Shown: piece by piece, positions 7,647 to 16,168 of the stretch
Numbering within the stretch: position 1 is the first letter of the stretch
Layout: each line of letters opens with the position of its first letter
Assembly: GCA_009377755.1 (NCBI GenBank)
Contig: WHTM01000050.1
Span: 1-35,178 of the forward strand
Length of the DNA stretch: 35,178 nucleotides
Origin: Hyphomicrobiales bacterium
Lineage (GTDB): Bacteria; Pseudomonadota; Alphaproteobacteria; Rhizobiales; Xanthobacteraceae
Direction of reading: 5' to 3'
Notes under the pieces: model-generated
What the model was told of the DNA's origin: nothing
Databases searched by the model: none
The model's input: only the letters and a program-made list of their open reading frames with translations
Made by a program: the position numbers and the translations under genes

Positions 7647-9014
7647 TCAGGTCGCGTTGTGCTTTCGGCCGTCCTCGATCGCGAGCACCCGATCCACCAT
7701 TTCGCCGGCGAGGCCGAGATAGGCTGCGGGATCGACCATTTTGGCAAGCTCCGCGCGGCTCAGATACGGCGCAATCTCCGGCTCCTCGGCCAGGAGATCG
7801 AGCAGCGACGGTCCGGTCATCGTCACCTTGCGGCAGATATCGTAGACCAGGTCATGCGCGCGCTGGCGCCCGAGATGCGGGCCGAGTCCCATCATCACCG
7901 CCTCCGACACGACCATCCCGCGCGTGAGGTCGAGATTGGCGCGCATCCGCTCGGCATCGACTTGTAGGCCGCCGACCAGGTCGCGCGCCTGCCGCAGTGC
8001 GCCCGCAGCCAGCAGAAAAATTTCCGGCAGAACGATCCATTCGATCTCCCACGGCCCGGTCGAGCGCTCGTGGTCGGCGACGGCGGCTTCCAGCAACGCC
8101 GCGACGTGCTGGCGCACCACGGCGGCATTGGCGTGGATGTAGAGGCTCGCGACCGGGTTGCGCTTCTGTGGCATGGTGCTCGACGATCCGCGCCCCTCGT
8201 GGAACGGCTCGAGCACCTCGGCCACCTCGGTCTGCATCAGGAGCTTCACGTCCATGGAAATCTTGCCGAGCGTGCCCGTGACCAGGCCGAGGAAGCACCC
8301 GACCTCGCCGATGCGGTCGCGCACGGTGTGCCAGGCGATCTCCGGCTGGCCGAGGTTAAGCTCCCGCATGAGCCCTTCCTGAACCTTGAGGCCGTCCTTG
8401 CCGAGCGACGACAACGTGCCCGCGGCGCCGGCAAACTCGCCGACCAGCACGCGCTTGCGCAACTCCACGAGACGCTCGCGGTGGCGTTGCATGGCCGCCA
8501 GCAGGGTCGCCATCTTGTAGCCGAAGGTGATCGGCACCGCCTGCTGCAGGTTGCTGCGGCCGGCCATCGGCGTGTCGCGGTAGCGCCGTGACAGATCGGC
8601 GAGCGACGCCGCGATCGCCTCCATGTCGGCTTCGACCAGGTCGAGGGCGGCGCGAATCTGCATCACAGTGGCGGTGTCGGTGATGTCCTGCGTGGTCGCG
8701 CCCCAGTGGCACCACTCGCCGAGCCCGTCCTTGCACAGCGCCACAATCTGTTGCACGACGCCGAGGATCGGATAGCCGATGCGTTCGGTCTGCTGCTTCA
8801 GGCGGGCGAAGTCGATGTTCTGGACGCGGCACTTGGCGTCGATCTCGCGGGCCGCCTCCGGTGGAATGATCCCGAGCCGGCCTTGCACCCGCGCCAGCGC
8901 CGCCTCGATCTCCAGATAACAGCCGGTGCGCCGTTCGTCGGAGAACACATCCCGCATCTCCGCGGTGGTGAAAATATCGCGGAAAACCGCCGAATCGAGC
9001 AGGGTCGCGGGCAT
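7647..9014 (-). CDS. Fumarate-lyase superfamily enzyme (adenylosuccinate lyase / carboxymuconate cycloisomerase type)
   Basis: This 455-residue enzyme belongs to the superfamily that adds or removes a group beta to a carboxylate (adenylosuccinate lyase, argininosuccinate lyase, aspartase, PcaB). The signature loop GSSSTMPQKRNP is intact near residue 285. An upstream conserved region, GEWCHWGATTQDITDTA (around 98-114), is also present. The C-terminal part, with RAHDLVYDICRK, matches the PcaB/ADSL-like branch that acts in catabolism rather than purine synthesis. GGAGTG six bases before the ATG supports the start. It lies downstream of the TctCBA transporter on the same strand but behind a 211-base gap holding a repeat element, so it may have its own promoter. 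With a dicarboxylate transporter and racemase/isomerase-type enzymes nearby, a role in breaking a substituted succinate or muconate is plausible; the substrate cannot be told from sequence. Confidence 0.85.
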   Translation of the reverse strand: MPATLLDSAVFRDIFTTAEMRDVFSDERRTGCYLEIEAALARVQGRLGIIPPEAAREIDAKCRVQNIDFARLKQQTERIGYPILGVVQQIVALCKDGLGEWCHWGATTQDITDTATVMQIRAALDLVEADMEAIAASLADLSRRYRDTPMAGRSNLQQAVPITFGYKMATLLAAMQRHRERLVELRKRVLVGEFAGAAGTLSSLGKDGLKVQEGLMRELNLGQPEIAWHTVRDRIGEVGCFLGLVTGTLGKISMDVKLLMQTEVAEVLEPFHEGRGSSSTMPQKRNPVASLYIHANAAVVRQHVAALLEAAVADHERSTGPWEIEWIVLPEIFLLAAGALRQARDLVGGLQVDAERMRANLDLTRGMVVSEAVMMGLGPHLGRQRAHDLVYDICRKVTMTGPSLLDLLAEEPEIAPYLSRAELAKMVDPAAYLGLAGEMVDRVLAIEDGRKHNAT

Positions 9015-9066
9015 ATTTCACTCCATGACGTGATGAACTACGGAATGCGGTAGAGGTCTCTCGGCT

Positions 9067-9194
9067 TGTCATTCCGGCGGCCTTGAGCCGGGGGAGAGCC
9101 GAGACCCACTTATCCCTATGTTGGTGATGAAGCCGCAACACCGCGGTACATGGTCCCGGGTCTCCCTCGCTGCGCTCGGTCGCCCGGGATGACA
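9067..9194. repeat. GC-rich intergenic inverted repeat element
   Basis: A 128-base element has near-perfect inverted ends (TGTCATTCC at 9067-9075 and GGGATGACA at 9186-9194, one mismatch). It contains a CCCGGG...CCCGGG hairpin around a GCTGCGCTCGG core. This design matches non-coding intergenic repeats frequent in Bradyrhizobium and Rhodopseudomonas. It separates the tctA gene from the lyase gene and could terminate or attenuate transcription between them, although no T-run follows the hairpin. Confidence 0.55.
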
Positions 9195-9225
9195 GCCTCG
9201 ACGACGTGAACCAATCAAGCGATTC

Positions 9226-10722
9226 TCAATCGGTGATCGCGTCGCGGCGTCGGCGCACCGCCGGCGCAATCATCACCAGCAGGATGAGGACCGTAGCGAC
9301 AATGAAGGCGAGGCTGAGCGGCCGCGTCACGAACACGGCCGCGTTGCCGTGCGAGGTGAGCATCGCCCGACGCAGGTTCTCCTCCATCATCGGTCCGAGC
9401 ACGAAGCCGAGCAGCAGCGGCGCCGGACTGAATCCGAGCTTGATCCAAAGGAATCCCAGAATGCCGAAGGCGGCCGTCAGGTAGATTTCGAACGGGCTGT
9501 TGTTCACGCTGTAAATGCCGATGGCGGAGAACGCCATGATCGCCGGGAACAAGAGCCGGTAGGGCACTTTCAGCAACCGTACCCATACGCCGATCAGCGG
9601 CAGGTTGAGCACGACCAGCATCAGATTGCCGATCCACATGCTGGCGACCAGGCCCCAGAACAGGTCCGGCTTCTGCGTCATCACCTGCGGGCCGGGCTGG
9701 ATGCCCTGGATGGTCAGGGCCCCGAGCATCAGCGCCATCACGCCGCTCGCCGGGAGCCCGAGCGTAAGCATCGGAATGAACTTGCATTGCGCATCCGCAT
9801 TGTTGGCGGACTCGGGGCCGGCCACGCCCTCGATCGCGCCGCGGCCGAAACGCGACGGATCGGCAGCGAGCTTCTTCTCCACCATGTAGGACGAGAACGA
9901 GGCGATCGCCGGGCCGGTGCCCGGCAGCACGCCGAAGAACGCACCGATACCGGTGCCCCGCAGGATCGGCCAAAGCGACCGCCGCAGATCCTCCCGGGTC
10001 GGAAACAGCGTGGCGATCTTGGCGGTCAGGAAGCGACGCTCGGTCGGCTCTCCGAGATTGGTGACGATTTCTCCAACGGCGAACACGCCGACGGCGATGA
10101 CGATGAAACCGATACCGTCAGTCAGTTCGGCCATCCCGAAGCTGAAGCGCGGAATGCCGGTATTGACATCGGAGCCGACAATCCCGAGCAGCAGGCCGAG
10201 CACCACCATGGCCAGTGACTTCACCATGTCGCCCTGCGCCAGCACCGCCGCCGCGACGAGGCCCATCAGCATCAGCGAGAAGTATTCCGGGGACGCGAAC
10301 TTCAAGGCCATTTCAGCGAGCGGCGGACCGAACAGCGCGATCAACAGCGTGCCCACGGTGCCGGCAAAGAACGAGCCGATCGCGGCGATGGCGAGCGCGG
10401 GTCCCGCGCGGCCCTGCCGTGCCATTTGGTGGCCGTCGATGCAGGTGACCACAGCCGACGTTTCGCCAGGGAGGTTGACGAGAATCGCAGTGGTGGAGCC
10501 GCCGTATTGGGCGCCGTAGTAGATGCCAGCCAGCATGATCAACGCAGCGACCGGCCCGACGTTGAAGGTCAGCGGCAGCAGCATGGCGATGGTCGCGAGC
10601 GGTCCGATCCCCGGCAGCACGCCGATCAGCGTGCCGAGCAATACGCCGATGAAGCAGTAGATGAGATTCTGCAGGGAGAAGGCGACGCCGAAGCCGAACA
10701 GGAGATTGTCGAAGAGATCCAT
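9226..10722 (-). CDS. tctA: TctA-type tripartite tricarboxylate transporter large permease
   Basis: The 498-residue membrane protein is the large (about 12-helix) subunit of a tripartite tricarboxylate transporter, which moves citrate-like or other organic acids across the inner membrane using an ion gradient. Both family signatures are visible: GTLIGVLPGIGPLATIAMLL near residue 30-50 and the related FFGVLPGTGPAIASFSSYM near the middle, a hallmark of internal duplication. Length and hydrophobic profile are normal. The start lies nine bases after the tctB stop with a poor ribosome site, which suggests translational coupling. It forms an operon with tctB and the Bug-type receptor gene (12178 to 9226 on the minus strand). 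The substrate depends on the receptor and cannot be read from sequence. Confidence 0.95.
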   Translation of the reverse strand: MDLFDNLLFGFGVAFSLQNLIYCFIGVLLGTLIGVLPGIGPLATIAMLLPLTFNVGPVAALIMLAGIYYGAQYGGSTTAILVNLPGETSAVVTCIDGHQMARQGRAGPALAIAAIGSFFAGTVGTLLIALFGPPLAEMALKFASPEYFSLMLMGLVAAAVLAQGDMVKSLAMVVLGLLLGIVGSDVNTGIPRFSFGMAELTDGIGFIVIAVGVFAVGEIVTNLGEPTERRFLTAKIATLFPTREDLRRSLWPILRGTGIGAFFGVLPGTGPAIASFSSYMVEKKLAADPSRFGRGAIEGVAGPESANNADAQCKFIPMLTLGLPASGVMALMLGALTIQGIQPGPQVMTQKPDLFWGLVASMWIGNLMLVVLNLPLIGVWVRLLKVPYRLLFPAIMAFSAIGIYSVNNSPFEIYLTAAFGILGFLWIKLGFSPAPLLLGFVLGPMMEENLRRAMLTSHGNAAVFVTRPLSLAFIVATVLILLVMIAPAVRRRRDAITD

Positions 10723-10731
10723 GGAAGCTCG

Positions 10732-11184
10732 TCAGAATTCAGCAAACAGCGGATAGGGAAGCCCAAGGCCCCAGATGAACACGACCACGCACAATGCGAC
10801 CAGGAACAGCGTCAGCAGCGCCACTTCGACGAAATTGAACTCGGTGCCGGCGGCGGCCGATCCGAGGATCAGCACCGCGAGCGCCGGAATGAAGCCGGCG
10901 CGCTCCATCAGGAATCCGAACAGCACCAACGACAGCGGCACCACGATCAGCGCTCGCAGCGACCAGCTGCCTTCAATCTGCTCGCCGCTGCGCAGGCCTT
11001 TGACGACGACCCAGAGACCGCCCAGAATCAACAGCCCGCCAAGCACGCTCGGAAAGTAGCCGGGACCCATCCGCAAGGTCGTGCCGAACGGATAGTCGCG
11101 CGCGATCAGCACCGCCAGCACCCCGAACCCGATCAGCATCAGGCCGGCCCAAAAATCCCGGCTGCCGTAAATGGTGAGCTTCAT
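10732..11184 (-). CDS. tctB: TctB-type tripartite tricarboxylate transporter small permease
   Basis: This is a 150-residue protein with about four membrane segments (DFWAGLMLIGFGVLAVLIA, VLGGLLILGGLWVVV, ALIVVPLSLVLFGFLM, and a C-terminal VALLTLFLVALCVVVFIWGLGL). It matches the small TctB subunit that pairs with TctA in the inner membrane. The N-terminal DFWAGL and the RMGPGYFPS motif are typical of the family. The frame is open further upstream to 11283, but that extension is not protein-like and overlaps the receptor gene, so ATG at 11184 is preferred; the ribosome site is weak. It sits 28 bases after the receptor gene and nine before tctA, consistent with one operon. Confidence 0.92.
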   Translation of the reverse strand: MKLTIYGSRDFWAGLMLIGFGVLAVLIARDYPFGTTLRMGPGYFPSVLGGLLILGGLWVVVKGLRSGEQIEGSWSLRALIVVPLSLVLFGFLMERAGFIPALAVLILGSAAAGTEFNFVEVALLTLFLVALCVVVFIWGLGLPYPLFAEF

Positions 11185-11212
11185 GACATGTCCCGGTGGT
11201 GGCGCCCCGTCA

Positions 11213-12178
11213 CTACGGCCTGATATTGGCGTCTTTGACGACGCGCCCCCACTTGGCCAGTTCCTGCCCGATGAACTTGGCAAATTCCTCCGAGCTCATT
11301 TTCACGGTGGAGGCGCCCTGGGTGGCGAACTGCTTTTGGATTTCCGGCGAGTCCTGAACCGCGGCAAGCTCCTTGTGCAGCTTTGCGACAATGGCCGGCG
11401 GGGTGCCGGCGGGCGCGACGATGCCCCACCAGTTGGTGGCTTCGTAGCCGTGTACGCCGCCTTCGGCGATGGTCGGCACGTCCGGCAGCACGGGCGACCG
11501 CTTGGTCCCGCTCGTCCCCAGCGCCTTGAGCTTGCCCGACTTGATGTGCGGTGTGGTCTGGATCAGCGAGCTCAGCACGTACTGGCTGTTGCCGGCGATG
11601 ACGTCGATCATCGACGGTCCGCCGCCCTTGAACGGTACGTGAACGACGTTCACCCCGGCCATGAGTTTGAACAATTCGCCGCTGAGATGCTGAAAGCTGC
11701 CGACCCCGGCGGAGGCATAGAACAGCTCGCCCGGCTTCTTCTTGGCAAGCTCGACAAGTTCCTTCACCGAGTTCACCGGGACCTTCGGATTGACCGCCAG
11801 CACGTTCGGCCCGGTGGCCAGGATCGAGACGGGAGTAAAGGATTTGATCGGATCGTATTTGATCGGGTAGAGCGCCGGACCAACCGCATGCGCGATCGAT
11901 ATGACGAGCAGAGTGTAGCCGTCCGGTGTGGTGCCCGAAGCGATCTCGGTGCCGATGGTGCCGCCGGCGCCGCCACGGTTGTCGACCACCACCTGCTTGC
12001 CGAGCCGTTCGCTCAGCTGAGTGGCGATCAATCGCCCGACGACATCGTTGCTGCCGCCCGGCGGAAACGGAATGATCAGCCGCACCGGCTTGGTCGGGTA
12101 GTCCTGAGCGGCAACGGTCGTCGTCAGTGCCAGCAGCATGCCGGCGGCGCTCAGCATCAGTGAACGTCGATCAGACAT
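11213..12178 (-). CDS. Bug/TctC family periplasmic solute receptor
   Basis: The 321-residue receptor would capture a carboxylated solute in the periplasm and deliver it to the TctAB permease encoded just downstream. It has a signal peptide (MSDRRSLMLSAAGMLLALTTTVAAQ, cleavage near residue 24) and the Bug landmarks YPTKPVRLIIPFPPGGSNDVVGR, VVVDNRGGAGGTIG and DGYTLL. There is a C-terminal region with WWGIVAPAGTP. Bug proteins usually bind aspartate-like, aromatic or nicotinate-type carboxylates through two conserved water molecules; the exact ligand is not predictable. GGGAGGG precedes the ATG. It is the first gene of the minus-strand tct operon, and it is divergent from the class II aldolase gene across a 240-base gap where the promoters must lie. 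Confidence 0.95.
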   Translation of the reverse strand: MSDRRSLMLSAAGMLLALTTTVAAQDYPTKPVRLIIPFPPGGSNDVVGRLIATQLSERLGKQVVVDNRGGAGGTIGTEIASGTTPDGYTLLVISIAHAVGPALYPIKYDPIKSFTPVSILATGPNVLAVNPKVPVNSVKELVELAKKKPGELFYASAGVGSFQHLSGELFKLMAGVNVVHVPFKGGGPSMIDVIAGNSQYVLSSLIQTTPHIKSGKLKALGTSGTKRSPVLPDVPTIAEGGVHGYEATNWWGIVAPAGTPPAIVAKLHKELAAVQDSPEIQKQFATQGASTVKMSSEEFAKFIGQELAKWGRVVKDANIRP

Positions 12179-12418
12179 CTTACCCTCCCGAATGGCCGCC
12201 TCGACGTCACATCGGTCGCAGCGGGGGCGTCATTGGCCATGGTGTTACGGCGCCCGCCTATCATGCCCATAGGGGGGCGGTGCCTTTCAAGGGCGAAATC
12301 TGTCCCGTCTTGTACCGAGGGGCGAAACCGCCCCGCCAGGGAACCGTCAAATTCCCATTGGACGGGGGCAGGCATTCTGCACCAAAATGCGCGTGACCCT
12401 TAAGGATAGCCGGCAATC

Positions 12419-13210
12419 ATGAACCACAGTACCGATTTTGGCTCGATCCGCAGCAAAGTCAGTCCGGAGGAGTGGCAGGCACGCCTGGACCTCGCGGCGT
12501 GCTACCGCTTGGTCGACCTGTTCGGGATGACCGACCTGACCTACAACCACATCACGGCGCGCATTCCGGGCTCGCCGGATCACCTTCTGATCAACCTCTA
12601 CGGCCTGCTCTACAAGGAGATCACCGCCTCGAGCCTGGTGAAAATCGACGTCGAGGGGAGCATCGTCTGGAAGCCGGACACGGACTACGGAATCAACGTG
12701 TCCGGCTACGTCATCCATGGTGCCATCCACAAGGCTCGTCCCGAGGTGCAATGCGTGATCCACACACATACGCGCGCAGGGATTGCCGTGTCGGCGATGA
12801 CATGCGGCTTGTTGCCGCTGTCGCAGACCTCGGTCCGGTTTCACGGCCATATCGGCTATCACGACTACGAAGGGCCCGCCGTCGACCTCGACGAGCGCGA
12901 GCGGCTGGTGCGCGACCTTGGGCCGCATGACGCGATGATCATGTGCAACCACGGCCTCTTGACCTGCGGCGCCACCATTCAGCAAGCGTTCAACACCATG
13001 TACCAGCTCGAGTTGTCGTGCCGATCGCAGGTCGACACGATGGCTGCCCGCACCGAAATGACGATGCCCGGCGAGAACGTTCTCGCCCACACCGCGCACA
13101 TGTACCAGCCCGGGACACGGCGGCCGTACGGTGTGCTGGAATGGCCGGCGATGCTGCGGCTCCTTGAAGCCGAAGAGAAGACGTCCGGCTTCCCCAGCTA
13201 CAAGCAGTAA
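12419..13210 (+). CDS. Class II aldolase/adducin family protein
   Basis: This 263-residue zinc-dependent aldolase- or decarboxylase-type protein belongs to the family that includes fuculose-phosphate aldolase and hydroxyaromatic acid decarboxylases. Metal-ligand pattern: CVIHTHTRAG gives two histidines at about 115 and 117, and the later MCNHGLLTCG (about 177) supplies a third. The adjacent TDLTYNHITARIPG near the N-terminus is the usual family entry. Length is normal. ATG is preceded by AAGGA twelve bases upstream, slightly long. It is divergent from the tct operon, and the gene after it (RidA) is on the opposite strand, so it is probably monocistronic. A second, more distant family member sits at 34012. 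The substrate is unknown; with the neighbours, a hydroxy-acid or its decarboxylation is plausible. Confidence 0.9.
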   Translation: MNHSTDFGSIRSKVSPEEWQARLDLAACYRLVDLFGMTDLTYNHITARIPGSPDHLLINLYGLLYKEITASSLVKIDVEGSIVWKPDTDYGINVSGYVIHGAIHKARPEVQCVIHTHTRAGIAVSAMTCGLLPLSQTSVRFHGHIGYHDYEGPAVDLDERERLVRDLGPHDAMIMCNHGLLTCGATIQQAFNTMYQLELSCRSQVDTMAARTEMTMPGENVLAHTAHMYQPGTRRPYGVLEWPAMLRLLEAEEKTSGFPSYKQ

Positions 13211-13295
13211 GTACGAACACCACGCCGCGAGGAAACAAAGCCAACGAGAACGCATGACCGGGCGATCGGCACGACGGGGAATTGAGGCCTCTGTT

Positions 13296-13327
13296 GTCCC
13301 GGACGGCGCGAAGCGCTGATTCGGGAC
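13296..13327. repeat. Short intergenic palindromic repeat
   Basis: GTCCCG at 13296-13301 and CGGGAC at 13322-13327 form inverted ends around a smaller GCG-CGAA-GCGC hairpin. This is the pattern of short intergenic palindromes abundant in Bradyrhizobium. It lies between the convergent class II aldolase and RidA genes, where it could also act as a bidirectional terminator, though there is no flanking T-run. Confidence 0.5.
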
Positions 13328-13386
13328 CCATAGCCACAAGGCCATCGAGAGCGCTCGGCGTAGGTCCCCGCTTCGCGACAGCCTAT

Positions 13387-13821
13387 CTATTTCCCCGGGA
13401 CCATGGCGATGATGTCGATCTCGACCAGCATGCCGGGCCAGGCCAACTGGGTGACGTTCAGCATGGTGTGCGCCGGCAGCGGTGCGTCACCATAGGCTTT
13501 GGCGCGGATCGCGGTCGACTGCTTGCCGTAGCGGATGTCGGTGACATAGGTCACTTGCTTGACCACGTCCGCCATAGAGGCGCCGTTCTTCGCCAAGACG
13601 TTCTTCAGCTTCTGGTAGGCGTAACGCAACTGTCCTTCGAAATCGCCCTGGTGCATGATCTCACCGGTTTCTTCGTGCTCGGCGCCGATGCCGGCAAGAA
13701 AGATCATCTTCGCGGGCCCGGTGAACGAGACGGTCACGGCTTCGGAGAACCGCCCGTGCGTCCAGCGTCCGTAGTTGTAGTTCCTCTTCTCGAAGCCCGG
13801 AGCCGGTCCGCCGTCAGTCAT
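13387..13821 (-). CDS. RidA/YjgF family protein
   Basis: This is a 144-residue member of the RidA family, whose archetype hydrolyses reactive enamine/imine intermediates. Some relatives, such as RutC, act on aminoacrylate-type products of nitrogen heterocycle breakdown. The C-terminal part (YGDAPLPAHTMLNVTQLAWPGMLVEIDIIAMVP) contains the family signature 'P.rt.v.v..La.pg.lvEi...A'. However, the usual catalytic Arg that follows the 'PAR/PAHT' turn is replaced by His (PAHT), which is typical of non-archetypal RidA subgroups. GAGAGG precedes ATG 13821. It follows the SDR gene by 21 bases, so the two are co-transcribed, and this pair diverges from a RutA-like monooxygenase. This suggests a Rut-like task of clearing an unstable nitrogen-containing intermediate, but that is inference. 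Confidence 0.88.
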   Translation of the reverse strand: MTDGGPAPGFEKRNYNYGRWTHGRFSEAVTVSFTGPAKMIFLAGIGAEHEETGEIMHQGDFEGQLRYAYQKLKNVLAKNGASMADVVKQVTYVTDIRYGKQSTAIRAKAYGDAPLPAHTMLNVTQLAWPGMLVEIDIIAMVPGK

Positions 13822-13842
13822 CGCTGCCTCTCGTTGTCATTT

Positions 13843-14652
13843 TTACCAACCTGCGGGTGCGCCGACTTGAGCCGGGGCTTCGCGCGCGATGGCGCCGTTC
13901 CAGTCCTTGGCGATGATCCGCCGATTGGTGACGCCGTCCGACTGCCGCGACATCAGCCAGCAGATCGGCCCGATCATCACCTCGGGCTGGATCAGGGTGG
14001 AACGGTCGGGGACCTCGGACAATGGAATCATGCGCGTGTTCGCCGGACCGCCGGGCACCAGGGCGTTGACGGTGACGCCGGTATCGGCAAGGTCCTTGGC
14101 CCAGATCACGGTCGCCGCTTCGAGTGCGGCCTTCGACGGGCCGTAGGGCGAAAAGCCCTCCATGACCATGGTGAAGTGGCTGGTCGTGATATTGACGATG
14201 CGCCCCCAGCCCTGCCGGACAAGAACCGGTGCGATCGCTCGGGCCATGCGATAGGGGCCGCACACGTTGGTCTCGATCGACCCGCACCAGGTCGCGGCAT
14301 CGACTTCGTAGAACCTCTTGCGTGTTCCGACTTGCACCGGGCCGATGTCCTGCATACCGATGCCGGCATTGTTGACCAGTCCGTGCACGGCACCGAAGCG
14401 ATCGATGGTCCTCTGCACCGCCGCGGAGCAATCAGCAAAGCTCGTGACGTCGCAATTCACGATGGCAATGCGATCGTCCAGTCCCTGGCTTCGGGCGAGC
14501 TGCAACAACTCCTCGGCGGCCGCTTGCCGCGACGCAAGCTCGGCGGCAGCGACGCGAACACCGGCCTTGGCGAGACCGAGCGTCATGGCGCGGCCGAGGC
14601 CGCCGGCTCCACCGGTAATGATTACGGCAAGCGATGCTGCACCGACAGTCAT
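13843..14652 (-). CDS. Short-chain dehydrogenase/reductase
   Basis: This 269-residue NAD(P)-dependent oxidoreductase has a Rossmann fold. It carries TGGAGGLG near residue 14, the NNAG structural motif near residue 95, and the catalytic set with YGPSK (YxxxK) near residue 160 preceded by the serine-containing ITTSHFTM. The substrate-loop region GPANTRMIPL departs from the common PG motif only slightly. The frame continues upstream to 14814, but the start at 14652 is preferred because GGGAGGAA lies at the right distance and the Rossmann beta strand follows directly. It is the first gene of a two-gene unit with RidA, with a divergent 297-base promoter region toward the LLM monooxygenase. The substrate, presumably an alcohol or ketone intermediate of the local pathway, is unknown. 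Confidence 0.88.
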   Translation of the reverse strand: MTVGAASLAVIITGGAGGLGRAMTLGLAKAGVRVAAAELASRQAAAEELLQLARSQGLDDRIAIVNCDVTSFADCSAAVQRTIDRFGAVHGLVNNAGIGMQDIGPVQVGTRKRFYEVDAATWCGSIETNVCGPYRMARAIAPVLVRQGWGRIVNITTSHFTMVMEGFSPYGPSKAALEAATVIWAKDLADTGVTVNALVPGGPANTRMIPLSEVPDRSTLIQPEVMIGPICWLMSRQSDGVTNRRIIAKDWNGAIAREAPAQVGAPAGW

Positions 14653-14869
14653 GACTTGGGTTCCTCCCGCGTCGGCCGCTTCGTGGGCCGGCAAAACCTT
14701 ACCGCGTTCTTTCATGGGAAACGAGGCTGTGGTCCGGCCGCGGACGGGCAGGCATCGCACGCATGGCGCGCATCCGCGATTGAGCGCAAGGCATGCCGTC
14801 GGAGTGGCAGGCATACCGCTGTTCGCTTGCTGCGCTGGACGCTTACCGGGGGCTTGAGGTACCTTGGCG

Positions 14870-14895
14870 AAATGATAAGTAGGTTCATATCATTT
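14870..14895. promoter_or_regulatory. 8-base perfect inverted repeat, candidate operator
   Basis: AAATGATA (14870-14877), a ten-base spacer, then TATCATTT (14888-14895) form an exact dyad. It is AT-rich in a GC-rich context and sits 55 bases before the LLM monooxygenase start, in the divergent region shared with the SDR-RidA pair. The half-site spacing suits a dimeric repressor or activator of the GntR, TetR or MarR type. No regulator gene is adjacent, so the binding protein is unknown. Confidence 0.5.
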
Positions 14896-14949
14896 TGATC
14901 ACGGCGCACCCCGCAAAGGCGCGCCTGTCCGCGTTGAAACCAGCATGAC

Positions 14950-16155
14950 GTGGCGACGATGAACTTGGATTCTGATTATACGGCCCGCGCAAGACTGTTC
15001 GGCGGCAATCGCATGAAGCTCGGGGTCATGGCCTTCAACTGCAGCCACGGCTCCACCATCACCACCGTGCCGGAAGCGTGGACGCTGAACTGGCCAGATA
15101 CCCGGGACGTTGTGCAGATGGTTGATCGCTCGGGCATGGAAACTGTGCTCCCGGTCGGCCGCTGGCGCGGCTATGGCGGTCCGTCGGATTTCAACAACTG
15201 CACCTTCGAGAGCTTTACCTGGGCGTCGGCGATCGGTGCGCTGACCGATTATGTGACCGTGCTCGCCACGGTGCATGTGCCGCTGGCGCATCCCCTCATG
15301 GTCGCCAAGATGACGTCGACCATCGATCACGTCACCAACGGGCGCTTCGCGCTCAATATCGTCGGCGGCTGGTTCAAAAACGAGTTCGACATGTTCGGTG
15401 CGAACATGCGCCCGCACGACGACCGATACAAGTACGCCAAGGAGTGGCTGGATTTCCTTCGGCAGGCGTGGACCGACGAGAACGAGTTCGACTTCGAGAG
15501 CGAGAGCTTTCACGCAAAGAACGTCTGGAGTCAGCCCAAGCCGATCCAGAAGCCGCATCCGCCGGTGATGAACGCCGGCGGTTCGCCCGCGGCTCAGGAC
15601 TTTACCACCCGCTACTGCGACATGAACTTCGTCATCCTCAAGGACCGCACCTTCCTCGAGGGCGCGCAGAAGCAGATTGCGCAGCTCAAGACCATGGCGC
15701 GTTCGCACGGCCGGGAAACCAGGATCTGGATTCACGTCTACGTCGTGTGCCGCGAGACCGAGAAAGAAGCGAAGGACTATCTCAACCACTACGTCTACGA
15801 GAAGGGCGACTGGGAGGCGGCCGGAAATCTCTTGAAGATTTTCGGAATGCAGACCGAGACGCTCGACGTCAAGACGCTGGAGTCGCACAAGGCGCACTTC
15901 ATCGCGGGCCATGGCGGCTATCCGCTGGTCGGCACGGCGGAGCAGATCGTAGACGAACTGGGCAAGCTTGCGGACATCGGGGTCGATGGCTGCCTGATCT
16001 CCTGGGTGGACTACAAGAACGAGCTCAGCCAGTGGATCGATGAGGTATTGCCGCTGACCGAGCAGGCGGGGTTGCGCAAGCCTTTTGCGCCGGCGCAGAA
16101 ATCAGCCTCGCGTTCGCAGCGCTCGCGTGTGGATAGCGCAGCCATGGCGAAGTGA
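14950..16155 (+). CDS. RutA-like LLM flavin-dependent monooxygenase
   Basis: The 401-residue protein is a bacterial luciferase-like (group C) flavin monooxygenase that uses reduced FMN from a separate reductase. Its arrangement resembles RutA (uracil ring opening) and the SsuD/SfnG relatives: MKLGVMAFNCSHGS, then FESFTWASAIGALTDYVTVLATVHVPLAHP, then NGRFALNIVGGWFKNEFDMFG, and PPVMNAGGSPAAQDFTTRYCDMNF. These match RutA's 'ESFTLMAGLAAVTSRI', 'GGRFGVNLVTGW' and 'AGQSDAGMAFSARYADFNF' regions in order. The start is uncertain: GTG 14950, or ATG 14959 three codons later; neither has a strong ribosome site. The C-terminal ~25 residues are low-complexity basic. Divergent from SDR and RidA. No flavin reductase gene is seen in this window. 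It could insert oxygen into a heterocyclic amide or a sulfone; substrate unproven. Confidence 0.88.
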   Translation: MATMNLDSDYTARARLFGGNRMKLGVMAFNCSHGSTITTVPEAWTLNWPDTRDVVQMVDRSGMETVLPVGRWRGYGGPSDFNNCTFESFTWASAIGALTDYVTVLATVHVPLAHPLMVAKMTSTIDHVTNGRFALNIVGGWFKNEFDMFGANMRPHDDRYKYAKEWLDFLRQAWTDENEFDFESESFHAKNVWSQPKPIQKPHPPVMNAGGSPAAQDFTTRYCDMNFVILKDRTFLEGAQKQIAQLKTMARSHGRETRIWIHVYVVCRETEKEAKDYLNHYVYEKGDWEAAGNLLKIFGMQTETLDVKTLESHKAHFIAGHGGYPLVGTAEQIVDELGKLADIGVDGCLISWVDYKNELSQWIDEVLPLTEQAGLRKPFAPAQKSASRSQRSRVDSAAMAK

Positions 16156-16168
16156 CTATCCCCGTTCG

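Noticed and set aside
13282-14898. Plus-strand frame of 538 codons
   Set aside because: Antisense of the RidA and SDR genes, whose catalytic motifs are clear.
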